From an uncultured Clostridia bacterium (GTDB lineage: Bacteria > Bacillota > Clostridia > Oscillospirales > Ruminococcaceae), in assembly GCA_944386475.1 (NCBI GenBank), contig CALXBH010000077.1, forward strand, positions 1 to 33,280: a stretch of DNA of 33,280 bases. The letters are read 5' to 3'. Each line of letters opens with the position of its first letter. Positions within the stretch are counted from its first letter, which is position 1. Positions 1 through 9,406 of this stretch are shown here, piece after piece. The translations under genes and the position numbers were made by a program. Below the pieces are notes generated by a model. It worked only from the letters and a program-made list of their open reading frames with translations, was not told the origin of the DNA and ran no database searches.

Positions 1-174
1 GAGCTGTTTTTGTATAATAGAGAGGCCCTAAGCCAGGAGATCGACGGCATCATCCAGCGCCTCATAGAGTACCGGGATGCAGTACGGGATCAAAACGCCG
101 GGGAGCTCAAACGCCTGCTGCGGGAGGGGAGGATCCAAAAGGAGGAATCCCTGCGGGCCCATCAAAAAGATTGA
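1..174 (+). CDS. tyrA: Probable prephenate dehydrogenase, C-terminal end (partial)
   Basis: Only the last 57 codons are inside the window, open from base 1 to a TGA at 172-174. The fragment begins ELFLYNREAL and continues as a charged helix ending in a KRLLREGR-type segment. Known family pattern: the C-terminal helices of clostridial prephenate dehydrogenases carry a similar NREAL...LREGR-type segment. The enzyme oxidatively decarboxylates prephenate to 4-hydroxyphenylpyruvate for tyrosine synthesis in the cytoplasm. The NAD-binding and catalytic parts lie outside the window, so the assignment rests on a short helical tail. It could be another protein with a similar helix. The metY promoter starts at its stop codon. 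Confidence 0.5.
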   Translation, partial: ELFLYNREALSQEIDGIIQRLIEYRDAVRDQNAGELKRLLREGRIQKEESLRAHQKD

Positions 175-203
175 TTGCAACTTATTAGCGCTCATGATAT
201 AAT
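175..203 (+). promoter_or_regulatory. Sigma-A-type promoter of metY
   Basis: TTGCAA at 175-180 and a perfect TATAAT at 198-203 are separated by 17 bp. The predicted transcript would start near 210 and carry a leader of about 85 nt before the metY ATG. Confidence 0.75.
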
Positions 204-235
204 AACCATGTTATATCTTTACGGCGTTCACAAAG

Positions 236-278
236 GCAAACGCTGCGGTGTTTGCTAACTGTCTATACAGTCTGAGAC
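236..278 (+). promoter_or_regulatory. Structured 5' leader of metY (two small stem-loops)
   Basis: A 6-bp stem pairs 236-241 (GCAAAC) with 250-255 (GTTTGC). A 5-bp stem pairs 258-262 (ACTGT) with 267-271 (ACAGT). A GTCT at 261-264 or 270-273 can also pair with AGAC at 275-278, so alternative folds exist just before the Shine-Dalgarno at 282-286. I see no S-box (SAM-I) or T-box core and no leader terminator, so a regulatory role is only inferred. Confidence 0.25.
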
Positions 279-295
279 AACGGAGGTAAAAAATC

Positions 296-1558
296 ATGAG
301 AATTGAAACCCAGTGCCTGCATGCGGGCTATGAGCCAAAAAACGGAGATCCCCGCGTCGTCCCCATCGTACAGAGCACCACCTATGTGTACGACTCCACC
401 GAGGAGGTCGCGGCGGTATTCGACGATCCCACCAAATCTTTAATCTATTCCCGGTTCGGCAATCCCACCGTCATGGCGGTAGAGGATAAAATCGCTGCGC
501 TGGAAGGGGGCGTGGGCGCTATGTGCACCACCTCCGGTCAGGCGGCGACCATGATGTCGATCCTTAACATTTGCAGCGCCGGGGATCATGTAATCAGCAC
601 CTCGGAGGTGTATGGCGGCACCATCAATCTGTTTTCCCATACCTTGAGAAAGCTGGGTATCCAGTGCAGCTATATCGGCCACAACGCCACCGACGAAGAG
701 ATCCACGCCGCATTTAAGAGCAATACCAAAGCGGTGTTCGGTGAGACGATCGCGAACCCCGCCCTGTCCGTTTTGGATATCGAGCGGTTTGCCAAAATCG
801 CCCATGAGCACGGTGTGCCCCTGATTGTGGACAACACCTTTGCCACCCCGATTTTATGCCGGCCCTTTGAATTCGGCGCGGATATTGTCATCCACTCCAC
901 CTCCAAGTATATGGATGGCCATGCGGTTCAGATCGGCGGCGTGATTGTGGACAGCGGTAAGTTTAACTGGGCCAATGGAAACTTCCCGGATCTCACCGAG
1001 CCGGACGAAACCTACCACGGCCTTTCTTATACCAAATCCTACGGGGAAAAGGCCTATATCATCAAAGCGCGGATGCAGCTGATGCGGGACTTCGGCACCT
1101 ATCCGGCCGCTCACTCCGCTTTCCTTTTAAACCTGGGTCTGGAGACGCTGGCCGTGCGGATGAAGCAGTACTGCGAAAACGCCCTGACGGTGGCCCGTTT
1201 CCTGGAAAGCTCCGACAAAATTGAGAGCGTGACCTATCCCGGGCTGGAAAGCGATCCTAACTACCCTCTGGCGCAGAAATACTTAAAAGGGAGCAGTGGC
1301 GTCATCTCCTTTGTCCTCAAGGACGGCAAACAAGCGGCTATCCGGTTTATGAATGCCTTAAAGCTCGCCTCCAATGAGGTCCATGTGGCGGATATCCGCA
1401 CCTGTGTGCTGCATCCGGCCAGCGAGACCCACCGGCAGCTGAGCGATGAGCAGCTCAAAGAAGCGGGGATCTCCGGCGGGATGGTGCGCCTGTCGGTAGG
1501 GCTGGAAAATGTGGAGGATATCCTGGAGGATATCTCCCAGGCTTTGAATAAAGCGTAA
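296..1558 (+). CDS. metY: O-acetylhomoserine sulfhydrylase (PLP-dependent Cys/Met metabolism enzyme)
   Basis: 420 aa, cytoplasmic. It would condense O-acetyl-homoserine with sulfide (or methanethiol) to form homocysteine (or methionine). The fold-type I PLP signature is clear: YSRFGNPT at 51-58, the TSGQAA segment near 79-84, the cofactor Asp in VDNTF (D179) and the Schiff-base lysine in STSKYMDGH (K204). The C-terminal segment SNEVHVADIRTCVLHPAS is typical of the MetY branch. ATG at 296 has GGAGG at 282-286. The gene is a single transcription unit with its own promoter and terminator. Methionine gamma-lyase and cystathionine gamma-synthase are close relatives. The 420-aa length and the extra FNWANGNFPDLTEPDETYHG-type insertion favour MetY. 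Confidence 0.88.
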   Translation: MRIETQCLHAGYEPKNGDPRVVPIVQSTTYVYDSTEEVAAVFDDPTKSLIYSRFGNPTVMAVEDKIAALEGGVGAMCTTSGQAATMMSILNICSAGDHVISTSEVYGGTINLFSHTLRKLGIQCSYIGHNATDEEIHAAFKSNTKAVFGETIANPALSVLDIERFAKIAHEHGVPLIVDNTFATPILCRPFEFGADIVIHSTSKYMDGHAVQIGGVIVDSGKFNWANGNFPDLTEPDETYHGLSYTKSYGEKAYIIKARMQLMRDFGTYPAAHSAFLLNLGLETLAVRMKQYCENALTVARFLESSDKIESVTYPGLESDPNYPLAQKYLKGSSGVISFVLKDGKQAAIRFMNALKLASNEVHVADIRTCVLHPASETHRQLSDEQLKEAGISGGMVRLSVGLENVEDILEDISQALNKA

Positions 1559-1584
1559 TCCTTCTCATAACGGTTATGTAAAAT

Positions 1585-1623
1585 AAAAGGAGACGGTTTT
1601 CAAAAGAAAACCGTCTCCTTTTT
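1585..1623. terminator. Bidirectional Rho-independent terminator between metY and glgP
   Basis: A perfect stem pairs 1586-1601 with 1606-1621 around an AAAA loop. A T run follows on the plus side and the complementary T run serves the minus side. It sits between two convergent genes and can end both. Confidence 0.9.
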
Positions 1624-1633
1624 GCTGTAACGA

Positions 1634-3967
1634 TTACAACCCCCATATTTTTTTAGCGTACTCCTGGATGGTGCGGTCGCTGGAAAAGCGGCCGGCATGC
1701 ACCGTGTTGGCAAAGCATTTTTTCGTAAAGGACAGCCGGTTCCGATAATCGGCGTTTGCCCGGAGTTTAGCGTCGCAGTAGGGGAGAAAATCCAGCAGCA
1801 GGTAGTAGTGATCCGGCTTGTGCCAGCTGGCGCCCTTTAGGATTGCGTCGTACAGCTCCTGGAACATGCCGGTGCCTTCGTCGTCAAAGGTGCCGTCAAT
1901 CAGGGTGTCCACCACCGCTTTGATCCGGGGCTCCTTTTGATAGAGGATGTTGGGGTCATACTCCTTTTGTATTTTGCGGATATCCTCCACTGTGGCGCCG
2001 AAGATATAGTTGTTTTCCTCGCCCGCCTGCTCCACAATCTCGATGTTGGCGCCGTCCATAGTGCCCAGCGTTACCGCTCCGTTTAACATGAACTTCATGT
2101 TCCCGGTGCCGGAGGCTTCGGTGCCGGCGGTGGAGATTTGCTCGGATACATCGGCGGCCGGCATGAGCTTTTCCGCATAGGAAACATCGTAGTTTTGGAC
2201 AAACAGCACTTTGAGCTTATCGTTCACCGCCGGGTCGGCGTTTATTTTTTTGGCGATCTCGTTAATGTATTTGATGACCGCCTTGGCCCGGAAATAACCG
2301 GGAGCGGCTTTGGCGCCGAACAAAAAGACGGTGGGGGTAAACTCCCGAATCCGGCCGTCTTTCAGCCCAAAATAGATGTCCAGGATGGAAAAGGCGTTTA
2401 ACAGCTGCCGCTTGTATTCATGGAGCCGCTTGGCCTGGATGTCGAACAAAAAGGCGGGGTCTAAGGATACGCCTTCGCGCTGCCGGATATATTCACAGAG
2501 CTGCTGTTTTTTTAATGTCTTGATGCGGGCGAACTCCTCCAGCGCGGCGGGGTCATCTATAAACGGCTCCAGCCGTTTGAGGCGGGTTAAGTCGGTGATC
2601 CAGCTCTTTCCAATGTGCTTTGTGATAAACGCGGAGAGCTCCGGGTTGCACAAAAGCAGCCACCGCCGCTGGGTGATGCCGTTGGTCTTGTTGTTAAACC
2701 GCTGGGGATACAGCCGGTACCAGGGGCGCAGAGCGGATTTTTTCAGGATGTTCGTGTGGATTTTTGCCACCCCGTTGGTGGAATGGGTGGCAAAAATCGC
2801 CAGCCTTGCCATGTGGATCTGGTCGTCCTGGAGGATGTGGTAAGGCACTTGCCGCTTTCCCCGGATGTTTTTGCTTTCCAGTTCCCGGGTTAACGCCTCG
2901 TCGATCTGGAGGATGATCTTGTAAAGCTCCGGCAGCACGAATTTAAACAAGGGGATCCTCCATTTTTCCAGCGCCTCCGCCATAATGGTGTGGTTGGTAT
3001 AGGCAAAGGTCTCCCGGGCGTAGGAAAGGGCGTCCTCAAAGGAGACGCCTTCTTCCTGGGTGAGGATGCGGATAAACTCCGGGATGGACACCACCGGATG
3101 GGTGTCGTTAAGCTGGATGGCGTACCGTTTGGAAAACCTGGAAAAATCGTTTCCTTCGGTTTGTTTATACCGGCGGATCAGGTCTTTTAGGGACGCGCTG
3201 GAGAAAAAGTACTGCTGTTTTAACCGGAGCTTTTTGCCCTCGTTGGTGTCGTCGTTGGGATAAAGGACCCGGGAGATCATCCGCGCGTCGTTGTCTTCTT
3301 TCACCGCCTGGGCATATTTCTGCTGGTTAAACAGGGCAAAGTTAAAGGGGTGAACGGGTTCCGCCTGCCAAAGGCGCAGGGTGTTGACGGCTTTCCCGCC
3401 GTAGCCGATCACCGGCATGTCATAGGGGACGGCTTTAACCGTTTGGCCCTTCATGGAAACGGTGACGGCTTCCTCCTCCCGGCGCAGGGAAAAGGGGTCG
3501 CCGAACCGGAGCCAGTCGTCGGCCTCCTCCTGCTGGAAGCCGTTTTGAAAGGACTGGCGGAACAGGCCGTACTGATACCGGATGCCATAGCCGTTTAACG
3601 GGATGCGATGGGTGGCGGCGGAGTCCAGAAAACAGGCCGCCAGCCGTCCTAATCCGCCGTTTCCAAGAGCCGCGTCCTCCACTTCCTCCAGCAGGGAGAG
3701 GGAAAGGCCGTGACGTTCAAACAGCTCCCGGCAGGAATCCATCAGCCCCAGGTTTAAAAGGTTGTTATAAATAAGCCTTCCCACCAAAAATTCCGCCGAA
3801 AAATAGCAGGCGGTTTTTGGGGCATCGCCGCTTTCCTGCCATTTAGGAGCGATCTTTGCCAGCACCCCCTTGGCGACGGCGTCATAAAGCTGGTTGACGG
3901 TGGCATGCTCCCAGGTGGCGCCTTCCATTCGCAGGGCGTTTTCCACATCTTTTTGAAACTGATTCAA
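1634..3967 (-). CDS. glgP: Glycogen/alpha-glucan phosphorylase
   Basis: Releases glucose-1-phosphate from the non-reducing ends of glycogen or maltodextrin using phosphate and PLP. The frame shows the GT35 hallmarks: GNGGLGRLAACFLDS near the N-terminus, QLNDTHP in the middle and EASGTGNMKFMLNGA, whose Lys (about residue 625) should hold PLP. I start at TTG 3967: it follows AGGAAAGGAAGG at 6-7 nt and gives 777 aa beginning LNQFQKDVEN, as in clostridial homologues. The open frame runs upstream to 4063, but only inside malQ. The malQ stop is 2 bp before this TTG, so the two are translationally coupled. The downstream terminator is shared with metY. The substrate may be maltodextrin as much as glycogen; the sequence does not separate these. 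Confidence 0.93.
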   Translation of the reverse strand: MNQFQKDVENALRMEGATWEHATVNQLYDAVAKGVLAKIAPKWQESGDAPKTACYFSAEFLVGRLIYNNLLNLGLMDSCRELFERHGLSLSLLEEVEDAALGNGGLGRLAACFLDSAATHRIPLNGYGIRYQYGLFRQSFQNGFQQEEADDWLRFGDPFSLRREEEAVTVSMKGQTVKAVPYDMPVIGYGGKAVNTLRLWQAEPVHPFNFALFNQQKYAQAVKEDNDARMISRVLYPNDDTNEGKKLRLKQQYFFSSASLKDLIRRYKQTEGNDFSRFSKRYAIQLNDTHPVVSIPEFIRILTQEEGVSFEDALSYARETFAYTNHTIMAEALEKWRIPLFKFVLPELYKIILQIDEALTRELESKNIRGKRQVPYHILQDDQIHMARLAIFATHSTNGVAKIHTNILKKSALRPWYRLYPQRFNNKTNGITQRRWLLLCNPELSAFITKHIGKSWITDLTRLKRLEPFIDDPAALEEFARIKTLKKQQLCEYIRQREGVSLDPAFLFDIQAKRLHEYKRQLLNAFSILDIYFGLKDGRIREFTPTVFLFGAKAAPGYFRAKAVIKYINEIAKKINADPAVNDKLKVLFVQNYDVSYAEKLMPAADVSEQISTAGTEASGTGNMKFMLNGAVTLGTMDGANIEIVEQAGEENNYIFGATVEDIRKIQKEYDPNILYQKEPRIKAVVDTLIDGTFDDEGTGMFQELYDAILKGASWHKPDHYYLLLDFLPYCDAKLRANADYRNRLSFTKKCFANTVHAGRFSSDRTIQEYAKKIWGL

Positions 3968-3969
3968 AA

Positions 3970-5487
3970 TTAGCCTTCCTTTCCTGTCCGTCCATAGGTT
4001 TTGGTGAGCCGCTTGAGCTTTTTGGCGGTCTTGCGGGTGAGCGCCCCAGGAAGAAGCCTCCACATCCAGTTGCCGCCCAAGGTGGAGGGGGTGTTGATGC
4101 GCCCCTCGCTTCCCAGTCCCAGCAGATCCTGCGCTTGCAAAATCACGGTGTTCGCACTGCTCATAAACAAAGCGCGGATGGCTTTTGCGGGAAGCTCTTT
4201 TGGTTTTTTAGCGTCCAGATAACGCATGGCGAATGTAAGCTCTTTCGGTTTTTTGGAATAAAAAAATCCTTTGAGGGTGTCGTTGTCGTGGGTGCCGGCA
4301 TAGGCGATCAGGTTTTTATCGTAATGGCAGGGAAGGTGCTCGTTGCCGGGGCCGGAATCAAAGGCGAATTCCAGCACCTTCATCCCCGGGAAACCGGTCC
4401 CCGCCAGTACGCGGCGCACCTGGGGCGTCAGGGTTCCCAGATCTTCCGCGATGATCCGGCAGCCTCCCGCCGCCGCATGGATGGCCTCAATAAGCTCTTC
4501 CCCCGGGCCGGGTATCCACTGGCCGTTTTGGGCGGTGTCATCCTCAGCGGGGATGGAATAATAGCGGACGATGCCGATAAAATGGTCGATCCGCAGGCAG
4601 TCAAACCGCCGGGCCGAATACCGGATACGCTCCCGCCACCAGGCGTAATCGTCCTTGCGCATCTGCTCCCAGCGGTACAAGGGGTTGCCCCACAGCTGCC
4701 CTGTGGCGGAAAATGCATCCGGCGGGACGCCCGCCACCCGGACAGGGCGTTTTCCTTCGTCTAACTGGAACAGCTCGCTGTGCGCCCACACGTCCGCACT
4801 GTCCATGGCTACATAAATGGGAAGATCGCCGATGATCTGCACCCCGTTTTGGTGGGCGTATACCTTGACGCCGTTCCACTGGCGGTCAAACAAAAACTGG
4901 AGGTATTTCCAAAACTCCACCCGGTCAGAAAGCTTTTCCCGGTAGCGCTCCAGCTCGTTTGGCTCCCGCAGGCGGATGCCCTCCGGCCATTGGAGCCACT
5001 CCCTGCCGCCAAACAGCTCTTTTAAAGCCATAAACAGAGCGTAATCCTCCAGCCAAAAGCTGTTTTCAAAGCAAAAGCGGATATATCCCGGATCGGTGGA
5101 GCAGCCGCTTGCCTCCCAGGCCTTTTGCAGAATGGAAAAGCGGTTTTCATATAATTTAGCATAGTCGATCCCGGCAGGATCCAGCCCAAAATCCGCTTTT
5201 TTCAGCTCCTTATCGGTTAAAAGGCCCTGTTCCTTTAAAAGGGAAAGATCGATAAAATAAGGGTTCCCCGCAAACGCGGAGAAGGACTGATAAGGGCTGT
5301 CCCCATAGCTGGTAGGGCCGATGGGGAGGACCTGCCAGTACGCCTGGCCGGCTTCCTTTAAAAAGTCCAGAAAATCAAAAGCGGCTTTTCCAAGCGTCCC
5401 GATCCCATAAGGGGAGGGCAGGCTGAAAACAGGGAGCAAAACGCCTGCGCGCCGGGGGAAAGGGCTTTGACGCTGAAAGTCACGCAT
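3970..5487 (-). CDS. malQ: 4-alpha-glucanotransferase (amylomaltase)
   Basis: GH77 enzyme of 505 aa that transfers alpha-1,4-glucan chains between oligosaccharides, extending short maltodextrins so that GlgP can use them. Visible features are GVLLPVFSLPSPYGIG at the N-terminus, WQVLPIGPTSYGDSPYQ, the nucleophile Asp in LRIDHF (D301), the acid/base Glu in IIAEDLG (E348) and the third acid in AGTHDND (D401). The start is ATG 5487, preceded by GAAAGGCGGGA at 7 nt. The frame is open for 46 more codons upstream, but those run into the promoter and look unlike the family. First gene of the malQ-glgP operon, transcribed from a promoter at 5554-5582. Confidence 0.93.
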   Translation of the reverse strand: MRDFQRQSPFPRRAGVLLPVFSLPSPYGIGTLGKAAFDFLDFLKEAGQAYWQVLPIGPTSYGDSPYQSFSAFAGNPYFIDLSLLKEQGLLTDKELKKADFGLDPAGIDYAKLYENRFSILQKAWEASGCSTDPGYIRFCFENSFWLEDYALFMALKELFGGREWLQWPEGIRLREPNELERYREKLSDRVEFWKYLQFLFDRQWNGVKVYAHQNGVQIIGDLPIYVAMDSADVWAHSELFQLDEGKRPVRVAGVPPDAFSATGQLWGNPLYRWEQMRKDDYAWWRERIRYSARRFDCLRIDHFIGIVRYYSIPAEDDTAQNGQWIPGPGEELIEAIHAAAGGCRIIAEDLGTLTPQVRRVLAGTGFPGMKVLEFAFDSGPGNEHLPCHYDKNLIAYAGTHDNDTLKGFFYSKKPKELTFAMRYLDAKKPKELPAKAIRALFMSSANTVILQAQDLLGLGSEGRINTPSTLGGNWMWRLLPGALTRKTAKKLKRLTKTYGRTGKEG

Positions 5488-5553
5488 ATAAATTCCCGCC
5501 TTTCTGTGGAAGGATTCTCTCGCGAAGGAGTTCCTCTCCAATAGTCTACTGTT

Positions 5554-5582
5554 ATTGTACGAGTTTTTAGCAGCCTTAGCAA
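5554..5582 (-). promoter_or_regulatory. Promoter of malQ-glgP
   Basis: On the minus strand, TTGCTA (5582-5577) and TACAAT (5559-5554) are 17 bp apart. A start near 5547 leaves a leader of about 60 nt before the malQ ATG. Confidence 0.6.
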
Positions 5583-5624
5583 TCCTTTTTTGAAAAGTTA
5601 CTAGTATTTTATGCAAATTGCCCA

Positions 5625-5664
5625 CAAAAAAACAGCAACTATTTTTAAAATAGCTGCTGTTTTA
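5625..5664 (-). terminator. Terminator of the pgk-tpiA-gpmI operon
   Basis: Just after the gpmI stop, an A/T-rich stem (AACAGCAGCTATTTT paired with its near-complement, one G-U) is followed by a run of seven T on the minus strand. It separates the glycolytic operon from the malQ promoter. Confidence 0.85.
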
Positions 5665-5679
5665 AAAAGCAATATAAGC

Positions 5680-7206
5680 TTATTTCTCGATCAAGCTTTC
5701 GCCAGTCATCTCTTTCGGCTGGGGAAGGCCTAAAATCTGGAGCATGGTGGGGGCGATGTCGGCGAGCTTGCCGCCTTTCTCCCGGAGCTTGCAGTCCATT
5801 CCCACCACCACAAAGGGGACGGGATTGGTGGTATGGGCGGTGAAGGGAGAACCGTCGTCCTCGTACATCTTGTCCGCATTGCCGTGGTCGGCGGTAATCA
5901 GCGCAACGCCGCCTTTTGCGAGGATGGCGTCCACCATCCTGCCCACGCAGGTATCTACCGCTTCCACCGCTTTTTTCGCCGCGTCAAATACGCCGGTGTG
6001 ACCCACCATGTCGCAGTTGGCGTAGTTTAAGATGATCACGTCGTATTTATCCGAAGCGATCCGCTTTAACACTTCGTCGGTCACTTCATAAGCGCTCATC
6101 TCGGGCTTTAAGTCGTAGGTGGCGACTTTGGGGGAATTAATCAGCGCCCGGTCCTCGCCCTCAAAGGGAGCCTCGACGCCGCCGTTAAAGAAGAAGGTGA
6201 CGTGAGCGTATTTTTCGGTTTCCGCGATCCGAAGCTGGGTCAAGCCTTTTTCGCTGATATATTCGCCGAAGGTATGGGTGAGCTCTTCCGGCTTGAAGGC
6301 GACCTCCACGTTAGGCATGGTGGCGTCGTACTGGGTCATGCAGACATAGTACAGGGGGAACAGGCCGTTTCGGCGCTCAAACCCGGTAAATTCGGGATCC
6401 ACCAAGGTGCGGGTAATCTCCCGGGCGCGGTCGGGGCGGAAGTTATAGAAGATTACGCTGTCCCCGGCCTTGATGCGGGCGTCCGCCTCTTTGGCGCAGA
6501 CGGTGGGGACGACGAACTCGTCGGTCACATCAGCCGCATAGGATTTTTCCATGGTATCCACCGGAGAGGGGTTCTCGTTCCCTTCGCCGTAGACCATGGC
6601 GTCGTAGGCTTTGCCTACCCGCTCCCACCGGTTGTCCCGGTCCATGGCGTAATACCGGCCCATGACGGTGGCGATTTTGCCGATACCGATTTCCTCCATC
6701 TTCTGCTGGCACTCTTTGATATACTCCGCGCCGGAGGTGGGGGGAACGTCCCGCCCGTCCATAAACGCGTGGACATAGACCTTGTCAAGGCCGTTGCGCT
6801 TGGCCAGCTCTAAAAGGCCGTACAGATGGGTGTTGTGGCTGTGCACGCCGCCGTCGGAGAGAAGGCCCATCAGGTGCAGAGCGCTGCCGTTTTTCTTGCA
6901 GTTTTCCACCGCGCCCAAAAAGGCGGGATTCTCAAAGAAATCGCCGTCCTGGATGGACTTGGTGATGCGGGTGAGCTCCTGATACACAATCCGGCCGGCG
7001 CCGATATTGGTGTGCCCCACCTCGGAGTTGCCCATCTGGCCGTCGGGAAGGCCCACGTCCATGCCGGAAGCGCCGATAAAGGTCATGGGGTTGCTCGAGA
7101 AGATTTTATCCAGATTCGGCTTGCTGGCCGCATGGATGGCGTTGCCGTAATCGCTGTCGTTTCTGCCAAAGCCGTCCATGATAATTAACGCGAGAGGTTT
7201 TTTCAT
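5680..7206 (-). CDS. gpmI: 2,3-bisphosphoglycerate-independent phosphoglycerate mutase
   Basis: 508 aa; interconverts 3- and 2-phosphoglycerate with two Mn ions and a phosphoserine intermediate. The alkaline-phosphatase fold signature begins at LIIMDGFG (metal ligand D11). The serine nucleophile lies in [17 protein letters not shown] (S61). [10 protein letters not shown] and the C-terminal ITADHGNAD and [10 protein letters not shown] metal-binding motifs are all present. I start at ATG 7206 (MKKPLALI), preceded by GAAAGGA at about 8 nt; the frame is open for 11 more codons upstream. Last gene of pgk-tpiA-gpmI, 52 bp after tpiA. Mn-dependent GpmI is common in spore formers, where pH and Mn are known to modulate its activity. 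Confidence 0.95.
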   Translation of the reverse strand: MKKPLALIIMDGFGRNDSDYGNAIHAASKPNLDKIFSSNPMTFIGASGMDVGLPDGQMGNSEVGHTNIGAGRIVYQELTRITKSIQDGDFFENPAFLGAVENCKKNGSALHLMGLLSDGGVHSHNTHLYGLLELAKRNGLDKVYVHAFMDGRDVPPTSGAEYIKECQQKMEEIGIGKIATVMGRYYAMDRDNRWERVGKAYDAMVYGEGNENPSPVDTMEKSYAADVTDEFVVPTVCAKEADARIKAGDSVIFYNFRPDRAREITRTLVDPEFTGFERRNGLFPLYYVCMTQYDATMPNVEVAFKPEELTHTFGEYISEKGLTQLRIAETEKYAHVTFFFNGGVEAPFEGEDRALINSPKVATYDLKPEMSAYEVTDEVLKRIASDKYDVIILNYANCDMVGHTGVFDAAKKAVEAVDTCVGRMVDAILAKGGVALITADHGNADKMYEDDGSPFTAHTTNPVPFVVVGMDCKLREKGGKLADIAPTMLQILGLPQPKEMTGESLIEK

Positions 7207-7258
7207 AACAGGTATCCTTTCTGTAGCAGACTGTCCCAAAATAAGACCGGCGGCGAAG

Positions 7259-8026
7259 TTATTTGCTGGCCGCGTCCACGATGGTGGCGAAGTCGGGGGC
7301 TTTTAAGGAAGCGCCGCCGATCAGGCCGCCGTCTACATCCGGCTGCGCCAAAAGCTCCGCGGCGTTTTTCGCGTTCATCGAACCGCCGTACTGGATGGTC
7401 ATAGCGTCAGCCGCCGCCTGATCGTACACCTTGGCGATGGTGGCGCGAATGAGGGCGCAGACTTCGTTTGCCTGCTCAGCGGTGGCGGTTTTGCCGGTGC
7501 CGATGGCCCAGACGGGCTCATAAGCGATGATGACGTTTTTCAGTTCCTCTTTGGAGACGTCTTTTAACGCCACTTTGGTCTGCAAAGCGACCAGCTCGTC
7601 GGTGATGCCGGCCTCCCGGTCGTCGAGCATCTCGCCTACGCAGAGGATGACCTTTAAGCCCGCGGCCAAAGCGGCTTTGGTACGTTTGTTGACGGTGACG
7701 TCGGTCTCACCAAAGTACTGACGGCGCTCCGAGTGGCCGATCACCACATATTCCACGCCCATTTCGGTGAGCATGTCCGCAGAGATTTCGCCGGTGAAAG
7801 CGCCGGATTTTTCAAAGTGGCAGTTTTGCGCGCCCACCTTGATGTTGGAGCCTTTCGCAGCGTCCAAAACGGTTTCCAGGTTGGTGAAAGGCACGCAGAC
7901 GATCACGTCGCAGCCGGCGTCTTTCACCAGGGGTTTGAGCTCTTCCACCAGGGCCTTAGCCTCCGGACGGGTTTTGTTCATTTTCCAGTTGCCGGCAATA
8001 ACAGCTTTTCGTAAATCTTTATTCAT
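7259..8026 (-). CDS. tpiA: Triosephosphate isomerase
   Basis: 255 aa; interconverts dihydroxyacetone phosphate and glyceraldehyde-3-phosphate. All catalytic elements are present: AGNWKMNK (N13, K15), VIGHSERR (H98), [14 protein letters not shown] (catalytic E170 followed by loop 6) and the phosphate-binding GGSMNAKN and GGLIGGASL segments. The start is ATG 8026 ([10 protein letters not shown]), with GGAG about 10 nt upstream. The frame is open 14 codons further, through low-complexity basic codons in the intergenic gap, which I reject. Middle gene of the operon. A stem-loop at 8071-8100 lies between pgk and this gene. Confidence 0.96.
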   Translation of the reverse strand: MNKDLRKAVIAGNWKMNKTRPEAKALVEELKPLVKDAGCDVIVCVPFTNLETVLDAAKGSNIKVGAQNCHFEKSGAFTGEISADMLTEMGVEYVVIGHSERRQYFGETDVTVNKRTKAALAAGLKVILCVGEMLDDREAGITDELVALQTKVALKDVSKEELKNVIIAYEPVWAIGTGKTATAEQANEVCALIRATIAKVYDQAAADAMTIQYGGSMNAKNAAELLAQPDVDGGLIGGASLKAPDFATIVDAASK

Positions 8027-8070
8027 GTTGTTTATTCTCCGTTTCTGTATCAATTTCTTTTTACGCAAAG

Positions 8071-8100
8071 CACCCGCCGTCTATAAGGCGACGACGGGTG
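8071..8100 (-). other. Intergenic stem-loop between pgk and tpiA
   Basis: An 11-bp stem (8100-8090 with 8081-8071, one U-G pair in the minus-strand RNA) encloses an 8-nt loop. No T run follows, so it is not a standard terminator. It could mark an mRNA processing or 3'-end protection site that separates pgk from tpiA dosage. Confidence 0.6.
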
Positions 8101-8113
8101 AAAAGAGTCATGC

Positions 8114-9304
8114 TTATTTGTCGTTGAGCGCAGCGATGCCGGGGAGCTCTTTGCCCTCCAAAAATTCCAGAGAAGCGCCGCCGCCGGTGGAGATGTGAGT
8201 CATCTTGTCGGCAAAGCCCAGTTTCTCCACAGCTGCAGCAGAGTCGCCGCCGCCGATGATGGAGATCGCGCCGGAATCCGCCACAGCGGTTGCTACCGCG
8301 CGGGTACCGGCTGCAAAGTTCGGCCACTCGGAGACGCCCATGGGGCCGTTCCACACAACGGTGCCGGCGCCTTTGATGGCCTCTGCAAACATCTCCTGAG
8401 TTTTGGGACCGATGTCAAGGCCCATGTAGCCGTCGGGGATGTCGTCGGAATTCACCGTCTGATAGTTGCAGTCAGGATCAAATTTGTCGCCCACCACGTT
8501 GTCCACAGGGAGGAGGAATTTAACGCCTTTTTCTTTGGCTTCTTTCATCAGCTCGGCAGCCAGATCCAGCTTGTCCTCCTCGAAGATGGAGGTACCGATC
8601 TTGTGGCCGAGAACTTTATTAAAGGTATACGCCATACCGCCGCCGATAATCAAAACGTCCACCTTGTCCAGCAGGTTTTTGATAACGCCGATCTTGTCGG
8701 AGACCTTCGCGCCGCCCAGGATGGCCACAAAGGGGCGTTTGGGATTGGCAAGGGCTTCGCCCATGATGGAGATCTCTTTCTGGATCAGATAGCCGCACAC
8801 AGCGGGGAGATAATCCGCTACGCCAGCTGTGGACGCATGGGCGCGGTGAGCAGTGCCGAACGCGTCGTTAACATAGATGTCCGCCATGGAGGCGAGCTCT
8901 TTGGCAAAAGCGGGATCATTTTTCTTTTCTTCTTTATGGAAACGGACGTTTTCCAGCAGCATCAGCTGGCCCTCTTTCAAAGCGGCCGCTTTTGCCTTGG
9001 CGTCTTCGCCGATAACGTCTTTCGCCATAATCACCTCGATTCCCAGCAGCTCGCTCAGGCGTTTGGCCACAGGAGCCAGGGAAAAGGTCATATCAAAGCC
9101 GTCTTTGGGCCGTCCCAGATGGGAGCAGGCGATGACAGCTGCGTGATGGTCAAGCAGGTATTTTAAGGTCTTTAAGGACTCGCGGATGCGCTTGTCATCC
9201 TGAATCACGCCGTCTTTCAGCGGAACGTTAAAATCGCAGCGCACCAGCACTTTTTTGCCGGTTACGTCAATATCCTCGATGGTTTTTTTGTTCAAAGAGG
9301 TCAT
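8114..9304 (-). CDS. pgk: Phosphoglycerate kinase
   Basis: 396 aa, the usual monomer length; transfers phosphate from 1,3-bisphosphoglycerate to ADP. The substrate segment [12 protein letters not shown] (D24, N26), [21 protein letters not shown] and the C-terminal nucleotide-binding [13 protein letters not shown] and [14 protein letters not shown] are all recognisable. Two ATGs lie close together. I choose 9304 (MTSLNKKT) because AGGA sits 9 nt upstream; the ATG at 9313 would overlap that site. First gene of pgk-tpiA-gpmI. In many Firmicutes gap precedes pgk; here no gap gene is present and pgk has its own promoter after degV. Confidence 0.95.
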   Translation of the reverse strand: MTSLNKKTIEDIDVTGKKVLVRCDFNVPLKDGVIQDDKRIRESLKTLKYLLDHHAAVIACSHLGRPKDGFDMTFSLAPVAKRLSELLGIEVIMAKDVIGEDAKAKAAALKEGQLMLLENVRFHKEEKKNDPAFAKELASMADIYVNDAFGTAHRAHASTAGVADYLPAVCGYLIQKEISIMGEALANPKRPFVAILGGAKVSDKIGVIKNLLDKVDVLIIGGGMAYTFNKVLGHKIGTSIFEEDKLDLAAELMKEAKEKGVKFLLPVDNVVGDKFDPDCNYQTVNSDDIPDGYMGLDIGPKTQEMFAEAIKGAGTVVWNGPMGVSEWPNFAAGTRAVATAVADSGAISIIGGGDSAAAVEKLGFADKMTHISTGGGASLEFLEGKELPGIAALNDK

Positions 9305-9377
9305 ACTGGTCATTCCTTTCGTTTCCTTGTGTTTGTTAACTTTGTGACATTGTGAAAAATCCAACAATCTAATTTCC

Positions 9378-9406
9378 ATTTTATACGAATGTTTGCTTTT
9401 TTTCAA
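9378..9406 (-). promoter_or_regulatory. Promoter of pgk-tpiA-gpmI
   Basis: On the minus strand, TTGAAA (9406-9401) and TAAAAT (9383-9378) are 17 bp apart. The predicted leader is about 65 nt. The promoter is embedded in a set of repeated TTTATAC motifs (9380-9456). Confidence 0.65.

Noticed and set aside
8195-9166. 323-codon plus-strand frame opposite pgk
   Set aside because: Antisense shadow of a clearly conserved enzyme; no Shine-Dalgarno or family motif.
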